Positions 49,471 through 61,200 of a stretch of DNA of 64,000 bases are shown here, one piece after another. The notes below the pieces were generated by a model that was given only the letters and a program-made list of their open reading frames with translations, was not told the DNA's origin and made no database searches. The translations under genes were made by a program, and so were the position numbers. Numbering within the stretch: the first letter of the stretch is position 1; every line of letters starts with the position of its first letter. This DNA is from Panopea generosa. Taxonomy: Eukaryota; Mollusca; Bivalvia; Adapedonta; Hiatellidae. The stretch lies in contig CM055911.1 of the NCBI GenBank assembly GCA_029582155.1, forward strand, positions 20,585,514 to 20,649,513, written 5' to 3'.

Positions 49471-49750
49471 GGAAATTGACTTAGCAAGTTCTTTTGTTTT
49501 CCGTTTTTGTGTCTCCATGTTAGGATAAACGCCACTAACCGGAAAGCGGAAAAATATGTATAAGGGCATCCGGTCTAGCTCTAGCTGCACAAGCTAACTG
49601 CAATTTCGTACGTTTGTCCATTTCGTCATGACTTACATGCTGTGCATTAAGACTGTTCTGAAGTTGTAGCAGCCGTTTGCAGAGTAGTTTAACGCGAATG
49701 CGACCTCTTGGGTTTGGTTCATGATGTTTCGTGCATAAAAATTATTGTTC
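49468..49750 (-). other. CpG-containing island with candidate exon(s)
   Basis: Just outside the array, the minus strand has an open stretch of about 69 codons ending at 49536 (includes RIRVKLLCKRLLQLQNSL and KLQLACAARARPDAL). It then has a separate short frame from ATG at 49518 in strong context (AACATGG), reading METQKRKTKELAKSIS. This frame stops at the first array unit, where the donor-like GTGAGT is changed to CTGAGT. No family was recognised. It could be a 5' exon and promoter region of a minus-strand gene. Confidence 0.25.
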
Positions 49751-50935
49751 TTTAGACACATGAATGATCGCGATCTATTTTTTATAAACATCTAAAGCCC
49801 TAACCCCACTTAAGCATAAACTTTAATTGCTTATTTCAATATTTTCTTCTTTTTTTTTTTTAAAAAAAAATCTTTGTACAAAACTTTAATATGAATCATC
49901 AGATTTTACCAGAACTTGCCCCAGGTATTTTGGTTTTATTATAACTGTATGATTGGTGAAGATTTACTGAAAATTGTGGGAGCTAAAATGCGCACAACAT
50001 TCAATATTCATTAATACATTTTGATGATACAAGGGCTATAACTCCAACAAAAATTATCCAATTTGGACAGTTCAAGAACTAGTTGGAGAAAGTGTGGCAA
50101 GAATCCAATGAAAACTGCAGGTGCTAGAGTGTACACATCAAATAAACACATTTATTTTGACAAATCAAGGACCACAAACTACAAAATAATTATCAAATTT
50201 GGTCAGTCTGAGAACTTGTCTGAGATACTATGGTTATATAAATACTATACAAACTGGTGAAGACAGAATTAAAAATGCAAGTGCTAGAAGAAACAAAACA
50301 AAATTATCTGATGGATAGACGGAGACATGGAGATCTGAAGAGCTCAACTTGAAATTTGTGAGCTAAAAAGAAAACAAAGAATTCACTCATTTTAAGTTTT
50401 TTAACGATGTCCAATGACATCAGTTATTGTGAATTTTTCTTTTATATAAGAATATAATTTACATAAAATTTTATATCATGTGTATAATTTATGTTTGCAT
50501 TTATATATGTAAACTAAAAAATTTTAATATGAATATAGTTTTCAGTTTTAATCAAGTTTTGCATGTTGTCAGATTTTATTTCTCCAGCTAATCTAAAGTA
50601 AACACAGGATAATGTTATTCATCTTTAATCACACCATCGTGAGGATGCATCTGTTTTATCTAGTTATAATAATTCCAGACAGAAAATGCTGACCACAGCG
50701 TATCTCACCTACAGGACTGATGTCCTTGTTACCTTTGAGTAAAAATACAAGATAAGATATGTACTTGCTCTTTCAGATGGGAGTTCTTTATCTGAGACTG
50801 CCTCATATTTATGTAGACAACAACAAAACATGCCTCATATATATGTAGATAACAACAAACCCTGTCTCATATACAAATAGATAATGGAAACATCTCTCAT
50901 ACACATGCAGATAATGGAAAATACATGTTAGTATA
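49751..50935. other. AT-rich intergenic DNA
   Basis: A small tandem of AGACAAC/TCTCATATA motifs lies at about 50790-50930 (CCTCATATATATGTAGATAA variants, four units). No exon was recognised. Confidence 0.45.
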
Positions 50936-51270
50936 GAGAATACCATGTTAGTGTCTGGTATTATCAACTTTATCAGGTGAGACTTAGGAAACAACCAGGA
51001 CGAGGCACTGCCGAGTTCTTGTTTTTATTTCGTGCCAAACCTGGTGAAGTTGATGTAATTAGACACTAACATGATATTCTGTTTATCATGTCAATATTTC
51101 TAATTCGTCATTTTTATGATATTGAAAATCAGTTAAAAGTAGGGTTAAAAAGTTCCATCCAGGTCAAAATGTATAAAAATACATAATGACGTCAACTTGC
51201 ATTGACATGATAAACATGTGTTTATCAGGCAGGCAGTTATCAACGGAAATTAATGCAACAACATGATAAA
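50936..51270. mobile_element. Non-coding repeat with internal inverted arms, copy 2
   Basis: The same block order as at 28060-28400: AGAATACCATGTTAGTGTCT, the inverted arm AGACACTAACATGATATTCT, TGTCAATATTTCTAATTC and CAGGCAGGCAGTTATCAACG. The long arms without coding capacity fit a non-autonomous DNA element. Confidence 0.7.
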
Positions 51271-51609
51271 ATGGAAAACCTTTCTCATATATATCTTCAT
51301 TATGGAAAACATGTTTTCATTAAATAAATATGAGTGATACATGTCCTTTTATGATAAAGCATTATTTTAAGTTTTGTGTCTATTTAATAAATCATTTCTT
51401 CCATTCTGTTTTACTGATATTCTCTTATTTTATTTCTTGTAACATCATTGTTTGCTATTTCTTCTGAGCACTGTTTTACATTTACATATTGTCCAAATTC
51501 TTATATGGACGTCATAATTCCCACTTAACAAACTGGTTGCATGAAGCAAAAAGTATTTTTTGTATCAGAAATTATGAAGTGATTATGTCTGCGAGTTTGT
51601 ATTTGTAAT

Positions 51610-51845
51610 TTTACTTTTTTTAACAGTGCAACCAACGTATCTATTCCGATATCATCACTGCTAGGCAGTTAACCAGTACTAGACACACCTTATCTCTGCA
51701 TAAGAGATTCTGCAACAGAGATTCTAATATGGCCATGGAACAATGTTCCTGAGCAATCATCAGAGATTGTGGCTGTTCAGGGATTCAAACTCAAAATAAC
51801 TGGAATGACAGTCAGGGGTGTTACCAACTGAGCTAACTTCACCTG
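51610..51845 (-). mobile_element. Diverged tRNA-derived SINE
   Basis: The minus-strand head has GTTAGCTCAGTTGGTAACAC (box A) and a B-box-like TTTGAGTTTGAATCCC. The body has the CAGTACTAGACACACC and CTCTGCATAAGAG blocks of the GGGCCC-type SINE. Confidence 0.6.
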
Positions 51846-52493
51846 GCACAATGAGTTGTGGATAAGTAAATCTAGCCCTTGGACTAAGATAGGTGTGAAT
51901 ACCTTACAGTGTCTCGCTCCTTGTCCTCATCTTTGACCATCCAATGGGATTTCTTTATTCATTGTTATAGTTATTGTCTTTATAGATGGGTCACTTATTT
52001 ACAATTAACTTTAAATCACTGATGTATAGCTTTACATAGAAATAAATGTCGAATGTGATAATCACTATCTATGACACTCGCATCCATTAACATACTCACA
52101 TAATACAACAATAAATGCCGATCATGAGAACCACTGCTCATGAATTCTACACATCATTTACCATTTATCTTGCTCTGATAATGCATTTTCAATATTAGAT
52201 AATAGGTAGGTACTGCAACCCAACAATGCATATGGATACTTTTTTAGAACTTGTCGCTGATACAGTATTCAGTGCCATCTTCTTATCTTATATCTACCTT
52301 ACTGCAGTAGTTACAATAACTAGTTTTTTTTTTTTTTTACATTTCACAACCTTTTTTGTTGCGAGTTAAAAGTAAAACTTTACAACACATAACAGTAAAT
52401 TTAACGTTCGATGTCAGTCCACTGTACACATGCTCTGTCTGGTCTTGACACGTACAAGCTATATCAGTCTGCCAAATACACATGTATTTTAGT
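51846..52493 (-). other. Region 3' of MCRS1, including its inferred 3' UTR
   Basis: No gene was recognised. A TTTATT at about 51952 (AATAAA on the minus strand) is one candidate polyadenylation signal, roughly 540 bp past the MCRS1 stop codon. A T-run lies at 52325-52340. Confidence 0.35.
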
Positions 52494-52583
52494 TCAGGTT
52501 GTTGCAGGAATCTTCTGAGTGTCATTTCTGATTGTGTTAATTAAATCCTGGTTGATCAGAAATATAAAACGAAGACAGGACAT
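52494..52583 (-). CDS. MCRS1: MCRS1 last coding exon
   Basis: Acceptor TTTCTTTCAG, then MSCLRFIFLINQDLINTIRN and DTQKIPATT followed by TGA at 52496-52494. It corresponds to the vertebrate IASLRFVFLINQDLIALIR… C terminus. Confidence 0.95.
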   Translation of the reverse strand: MSCLRFIFLINQDLINTIRNDTQKIPATT

Positions 52584-55232
52584 CTGAAAGAAAACCAAAT
52601 CAAAATTAATCAGTGATATTAAATGAATGACCTATATTGCCTTTTCACATGTCATATTTGGGCTAATTAAACACGAGCCGACAAACATGATGACCCATGA
52701 CAGATAGCCACTAATTGGAGAAACTACATTTTTATAGAATCTTATCAAATATGAACACAACATGGGACATGCATAATCAACAAAATATTCAATTTGATTA
52801 AATCATTTTTTTTCCAATCTTCCAAGAATATTCAAAGCACCTGGTTACAAACATTATCCCATTGGGAAGACATAAGATCATGAATTCATTTGAAAGAGTT
52901 TAATGTCAAAACACATTAAAGGAATACAAATTTTCCTATTTTATTACAGTGTTGTTACGACAGTCCTCGACCCTATACCAAAAACCATATGAATTCACTC
53001 AGTTAATAACGTTATATTAAATGCAATCTTATTTTTTTTTTTGAATGGTAACCCCTTTTTCAACACATTTTATATTACTTGTATATATGGTATATCCAGT
53101 TATATAGGTGAAGAAAAACCTCAGAATGAATCCCAGTAGAACAACCATCCTTCCACAGGTAACTGGCAAACTTTCTCACAAAGTTTTTAGCGGTGAGAGG
53201 TAAGTGATCTTGAGACAGCACCTTAGACCACTCGACCACGGAGGACCCTCTTATAATGATTGATTGATTGAATATTTAGCGTCGTTTTTATGCCATCGAG
53301 GGCTAACAGACGATCAGTTAACCTTACCACTGTTTCCTGGGATTAACCAGTACTCGAGCACACCCCATCTCTGCAAGTAACTGATAACTTTCCCACTTGA
53401 ATCAGTGGTGAGAGACAAATGATAATGAGACAAATGTCGTATATCAAACATCACGGAGACTGTTGCCGGGTGGGGGATTCGAACTCACGCCCCTGGATTG
53501 ATAGTCAGACGTGTAACCGACTGAGCTAATTGGGCCCGGCTCCCTCTTATAAATAAAATTATTTTATAAACTTTCAGGTTTGAAATATATCTTTTACTTT
53601 TCTGCTTCTGTTATATGGAATTTATGATCAGAAAGAGAATATTGTTGTTGTATAGTTTATTGCGACTCATTATAAAGTCGAAAGTTGACAACAACAACCA
53701 TAAGAATAGATATACATGCAATCATTCTAGAATGCGCAGAGACATAATAGTCAATTGGAGCACCACATGTCCATTTCTGACCGAGTTTTAAATTTAGACA
53801 ATACTTGATGGCCAAGCGACGTTTAGATTGACATATCATTGTATTGCCCAGGTGACATCACTAGCTTTGATTGAGTCAGTGCATAAGCATTATCTAGAAG
53901 AAGCACTTGACAACTGATCAAAACTGATTTGTATTTCAAGGAATAAGTGAAGTGGTTTTTGAATGTTTTCCAGACTTAAGTTGACTAAAACAATCTCAAA
54001 TACATCTGTTTATAGACTACATATTGCGAAATAAACTTCTAAAAATACACATGCATGAACATGCAGAAATGTCAATAGTGTCTTTAAGTCATATGATTTC
54101 TCTTAAACTAGGTACAGTTAAATCATAATTATGATGGTCATGATTTTCAGGCAAGACCTCTTTAACATACTGCAATCCTAAACTAGTGGGGTGAAACCTG
54201 CAGTTTTAAATGCCACTTGAAAAAGATAAATTTATACCATATAAACATATGTGCCTCCAAAAGTTACAAGCGTACATTAATGTATCCTTCTTGATTTGCC
54301 TATTAATAAAATGTTACAAAAAAGATGTAATTATTACCTCAACTACAGAATTATTGTTCAGTCGCTGTTTGTTCCCCGTTAGTATTGGCTTTCCATCTAT
54401 ATAGATTGGTCTCTTCCCCTCATTTGCAATGTAGAAGTCTCCATTACCTCTAAGTTTGATAGCACCTTGTCGCCGAGATATCTTCCATGCTGGACCTTCC
54501 AACGATAGATCTACATCTATCTGGTTATCCTTTGTGGCTCTCCCCAATGTGATCTGACAGTAAAGTTGTTGTTGTCAATTATTTTGGTTTCTTTTAAAAA
54601 TTTTTAGATGGTCTTTTAATGTATGTCTATTATGCTTTCACAGACAATTCAGGATCAGATCAGCATGAGCGTTATATGTTCTAATAGATCCCAAATTTAA
54701 AATGTGTATGATTACATTAAGATGGCATTACAACACCTTGTTCTTTTTTAGTAAAAGACATTCTCAACACCAAGTTGAGTGTAGAAACAAACATGTATTT
54801 ATATGTCAGTTTTGTTGTTTTGTTACTTTTATCAATGGGGTTTAATGCAATTGTTCAACACATTTCAGGTTATATATGGCATTTCCAGTTTCAATGACGG
54901 AGGAAGACCTCAGTATGAATACGAGTAGAACCACTGTCTTTCCCAGAGTAACTGGCAAACTTTCTCATATGAAGATTTTGGATTGAGTGTGAGGAGCTCA
55001 GTGGTTAAGACACAAGTGAACTTGATATGGCCCCTTGTATCACTCAGCTGTGGAGGATGCTTGTGTAGGAGTTGAACCTAAGCTATGACTAAGAACGACA
55101 TAATTTTCAATTCATGTCATCAAATATGAATTCGGATACCCGAAAAGTCACATAAGCAGTCAAATAATTATATTTTTGTAATAAATTGTTAACTTTGCAT
55201 TTCAACCCTGATGACATAAAAATGACAATAAA

Positions 55233-55266
<34 letters not shown>

Positions 55267-58200
55267 GGATATTTCTACTTGTTTTGTGTTTGTGCTATTT
55301 ACACCCATTTTTTTTCCAACGTTTTTTTTAGCCGTTTAACGGTGGTAAAAACACCTAATACTCTTCCCTGAGATAGGATAAGCAGAAGAACTAGAACCAC
55401 ATTGTCTCTGCAAGTCACTGACTACTTCCCCAGATCTTCAGAGGTAGGAGATCCATAACAAATTTTATGACCGAATAATCACAAAGGCCTTCTAATAAGG
55501 CAAAGGACTACTCCGAGTGATTTTCTAAAAAATAAAGAATCACACACTGATCAAATGACAGTGTGTTAAAAATGATGTAACGATGTAAGCAAACTACAAA
55601 ATATTACTTGCAATGAAACGAGGTGTTTCCTCCAAATAATCACAGAATATGACAGAAAACTAATACATGTATTAACATAGATTTGTTAACCATACCTACA
55701 TGTTTGTAATACCGTCTGGTTATCAAGTACATTTTGTTTAGCTCAATTCCAATTGAAGATAAGTTTATTTGAATTGTTCTCGAGTCTATTTCCCGAGTAA
55801 ATTACCAGTTGTTGTTGTATGGTGTTAAGTGTTGCTTTCAACAATTTTTCAGCCATATCCCAATGGTGTCTACTTGAGACTGTATTCGGAGTGCTGCCAC
55901 ACTGGAGTATCATGCCACAGATATAATACCCAAGCCAGTCATATTAGACTGACACCAGGCCGACCAGACCTAGAATTATCTTCTAAATGTTGAGCACCAA
56001 GCAAGAAGCTTTTAATAACAGTTTTCAAGTCTTTGGTATGACCCTGCCGGGGATCAAACCTATGACTTTCTGCACGTGAGGCTGATGCTCTACCACTAGA
56101 CCTGGCATTTAGCCAGCGACCTTTGTCCTGAGCAGTGAACACACCATCCACTGCAATACGACCTCTGTCCTGAGCAGTAAACACACCATCCACTGCAATA
56201 CCGCACTACTTAATAAGAATTTAATGGTTTCTTGAATGCGTGCATGTAAAATTGTTTAAAAGTTCTATTAGATGATTAAGATAACAAATGAAGACAAACC
56301 TCTCTCGATCTCATAAGGTACCTGACCAAGCGACCTCGTAACACAGCCAACGTTTGATTGTCAAAGTCAGGTGGACTTATACCTGTAACAAAAATTACAG
56401 AGAAGTTGTAGAAGTACAATTGTACAACTTTGTATAAACACCATGAACAGTAGAGTCTTCAGACAAAAGAATATATTTTTTTTTTAAATGGTTTTTAATG
56501 CCAATTTCAACACATTTCATGTTATATAATGGCATATCCAGTTTTATTGGTGGCAGAAGACCTCAGAATGAATCTGAGCTGAACCATCGTCTTCAGTGCC
56601 TTGTCAATGATGTAAAGCTGAAACTGACATACACCATACCACTTCAGTGCCTTGTCAATGATATAACGCTGAAACTGTCATAAACCATACCACTTCAGTG
56701 CCTAGTCAATGATGTAACGCTGAAACTGGCATACACCATACCACAACAGTGCCTGGTCAATGATGTAACACTGAAACTGGCATACACCATACCACTTCAG
56801 TAGCTTGTCAATGATATAACACTGAAACTGACATACACCATACCACTTCAGTGCCTAGTCAATGATGTAACACTGAAACTGGCATGCATCATGCCACTTC
56901 AGAACCTTGTCAATGATGTAACACTAAGACTGGCATACACAATACCACTTCAGTGCCTTGGCAATGATGTAACACTGAAACTGACATAAACAATGCCACT
57001 TCAGTAGCTTGTCAATGATGTAATACTGAAACTGGCATACACCATGCCACTTCAGTAGCTTGTCAATGATGTAACAGTGAAACTGGCATACACCATGCAT
57101 CTTCAGTGCCTAGTCAATGATGTAACACTGAAACTGGCATAAACCATACCACTTCAGTGCCTAGTCAATGATGTAACACCGAAACTGACATACACCATAC
57201 CACTTCAGTGCCTAGTCAATGATATAACACTGAAACTGACATACACCATACCACTTCAGTGCCTTGGCAATGATGTAACACTGAAATTGACATAAACCAT
57301 GCCACTTCAGTGCCTAGGCAATGATGTAACACTGAAACTGGCATACACCATGCAACTTCAGTGCCTTGTCAATAATGTAACACTGACACCAACAATTTTG
57401 TTTTAATACAGTTAAATTATCATTTATAATTTCACTGACTGATACAAAAATCATAAAAAAACACCACAGTATTACACAGTAGTACCTAGAATCAGTTTGA
57501 TTAAACCTGCGATACATATTTTATTTGTATGTTGGATGTGGTCCTCAGTTTTTCACTTTCATTAATAAATTTATTATACATCGCTCAACTTATTTAATTT
57601 TATTTTCCCATAACCGTTTCATATAAAAAGTCCCATGAATCCTTAATTTTAAATTTCCCTGCTCATCATTTGCTGAATAAAATATTTTATCGAAATTCAC
57701 AATTTTATCCCTTTTTGGTCCCTGCTGGCTCCGTATGAACATCAAATCCCCTTTCTCAACAGTTATGACTAAACAACTCTCCAGATGATAAAATATAAAA
57801 GAATTTCCTGCTTTCCCATAATATTCCCATTTAGAAATCCTCTTACTGGACCCCAATACACCATAGCCTTTTTATTTGAACGAACTTGAAACGCCTATTC
57901 ATAGGGACGATTTAAATCAAACATGAACAACTTCGGGTCATCAGTTCTTGAGAAGAAAGTTTTTGAAATTTCACAATTTTTTCCCCAACTGGCCTCTATG
58001 GATCTTAAGCTTATTAAAATTGAGCTAATAAAAAATTATCCAGAAATTAAATTGGGTCACAATGCTTTTATTTTATAAACCCTTCACAAACTATAATTCT
58101 AAAATAATAGATTTATACCATTTTTGAAATTTTACTTTAAAGACTTGGTGTGGACTGGAAGAGTAGATGTTTTCATTTAATTTTATCAAAAAGCATATAT

Positions 58201-61200
58201 TTAATAACAAGAGGCCACCATTTGAACAAATCTTATAAAAATATAGTTAGTTATCATTACTATATAAATATTTTCATAATCTGTTGGGTGGTTCATGAGA
58301 AGAAGAAAAAGTTTTGGACTATTTTCAAAAATGGCGGCCATCTTGCATTTCAGATAAAACAAGAAATGTCACTGTTAAGTGTCACATGCTCCCAAAATGG
58401 TCTGTGAAAATAAAAATATATGATATGTTATGTTGATCATTTGTAGCAAGTATCAACAAAATCCATCAATGCATGACAAAGTTACAGGCCGGAAAAGAAA
58501 TCTCACACAAACTCAAAGTGTTGTCAAACAAACTCAAATTGTGATGTTGACCTTTGAGGTACGGGTGTGGGTCTTACTCGCGACACGTCGTTATACTATG
58601 TTGATCATTTGTAGCAAGTATCAACAAAATCCAACTATGCATGACAAAGTTACAGGCCGGAAACTAAATACCGGACAGAAGGATGGACGGACAGACGGAC
58701 GGACACTGCGATTACTATATGCCACCCAAAAATTTTTTTGGGAGGGCATAAAAAAATCTTTCTTTGCAATAGAAACATCCATGGTTTTAGAGAAAGTGCT
58801 ACTAACGGACTACAGATGACAGACGCCAGACAACAGATAACGCGCCATCGCTTTTGGCCAAGAGTGCTAAAATGATACTCGCAATTCACAATCAATTCAT
58901 TTTTTTTTTACTCTTGAAATTATCCAATATCAGAAATATTCAATTTCATATATCAAAATTCTGCAATAAATTATTCATAACAAACCAATTGATTTATTTG
59001 AGTACAAGCTATAGAAAGAATAATGTAAAGAGAAACAAAGAACTATTATCTACACCTGTGTCACCTGTCTCTCTGCAGAATAGTGATTCAGATTGACTGC
59101 CACCCTATATTTTAACAACTGTTGTGTGTATACAATGTTTTATATTCTAGTTTACTACCAACCTGTGACACTGTCAACTAGCACCTGCCACTTGGGAAGT
59201 TCCTGTTCTAGATGTCTAATCTCTCGTTTGTTTCTTCTATCTGCTATACTTAATTCTGAAAATTAGAGAAAAATGAATTAAACTGCATGAAATTGACAAA
59301 GACTTACATGTATTGGAGAAGATGTTTAAACTTAGATACTTTACTTTGCTTGTGAAACAAGTTCTTACAACAAGTCATACTCAAAGTCTTCCTTGGTAGA
59401 ACAAGTACAAAGTGTATACAGAATAAGTGTCTTGCTCACGGATACCGCACATGGAGGAGGATTGAACCAACCACCCTCCAATCATGGGTTCAATGCTCTA
59501 CCACTGGACCACAAACACCACAGATGTGAAACATGGAAGAAGTAACAGAAGAATATACAGAAAATGAAGTAGCACAGAACATACAAGCAGAGAGGAAAAA
59601 CAAAGTTGAAAAAGAAAACAATTGAGAAGAAACAAGAGGACCAATTTTGTATTTTGATGCAACTCAGGGTGTTCCATACCACTTACAGTAATGTTAAGGT
59701 AGTTTGCGGCATTCCTATCGATTTTTTTTACATCTGACGTAAATTATCAAATATCAAAAATGCAGACAAGAGGTAATCAGCAGTGACAGGCAAGTGGATG
59801 TCAGAACTGACAGGCAAGTGGTTGTAAGAGGACATGTGCTTTTAAATATTGACTAAGACCCTATTGATTTATAGGTAAACAAAATTATTGACTGCAGGCG
59901 ATCACACAGTGCAAAGAAGGAAATGTGAAAATGACGAAATTCATACTCTATAACAATCAATATACTTGCCATGTTCAACAATATCGTCTTTTGTATCTCT
60001 GAAAAATAAAACAGTGTTTTTACAGTTCATGTAATCACTATCACTAGGACATGAATAGTATATATATATAATTTTATGTTAAAAAGGGGCTTAACTGTAA
60101 ATTGATGAATTAAAAAGTGGAGTTAAAAGATTTACATTTATAATAATGAAACTGGTATAAATTTATCAGTAAAAGCAAATATTTGTTTGTATAGAAATAT
60201 AGGAAACTTGCATATCCTGACTAAATGTTGATAAAAAGCATATGAAGGATTCTTAATTTGCAAATCAATCATTTATTATTTACAGGCAATTTATTTCTTG
60301 TACATAAACTGTAAGTTGTATGTAATCTTAGATGTTTAAACGTTTTGATCACGCAAAATGATCTTGAATTAAACATATTGAGATTTTGAGGAAAATTTAT
60401 CGTAATTTGTCGTTATTTTAGCTGCAGTATACAAATTTTGTAATCGCAAGTACTACAACAATTTTAAACACAAATTTCTGGAAATGGTATTGTTTTGATG
60501 AGAATTTCATTTTGCAATGTAGGAATTTTGATTTGTGTTCCTGAGAGAATACACGAGCGTTCACAAAATCTCAATCAGTTGCCATTCCTTCTCTAAACAA
60601 TTCCTTGATAAAAGTTATTAAATTTAGTATGTTTCATTTTATGCATCAAAATAAGAAAAGATACATGTATGCTAAAGAAAAATGAAGATTTTAAGGAATA
60701 TAAGCTTTTGAAAGACATTGTTTAAGATTTCAAGCGCTGGGGGTCATATCATTTCTGTCATTCAAATGCTGGGGTGACCCTGTGATTTAATGGCCTGTGG
60801 AGAAGCCTGTCTCTCCTTACAAATATTTACTACCCTGGCTGTAAACATTGTGGCTTTAAAGGAAATTTAATTCATTGAATAGAAAATATTTTGATATTTT
60901 AGTCACTGTAACCTGATAAAATTTAGATCTAGCTGAGAAAGGTAGGTCTATGTTTTAGGTACAGGTAAGTGCCATGCAGTACGGATGTAACAAAATTTTA
61001 CCCACGACCATTTCCTAATTTCTTTGTCGAGGCGCCCCATGAAGTCAACTAGAAATTAGTCAGCCACGAAAATTAACGATTTCACAGTATCCCGTTTTTG
61101 TTAAATTTTAAATACTACGAAGACAGGGTTACCAATTTCAATGACAGACACATTAGATGTTAGATTTTTCCAGTATATTTTTTGTTATAACATCAAACAT

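Noticed and set aside
55939..56193. Open frame with RASASRAESHRFDPRQGH
   Set aside because: This is a translation of a tRNA-derived SINE head (a familiar false ORF), not a gene.
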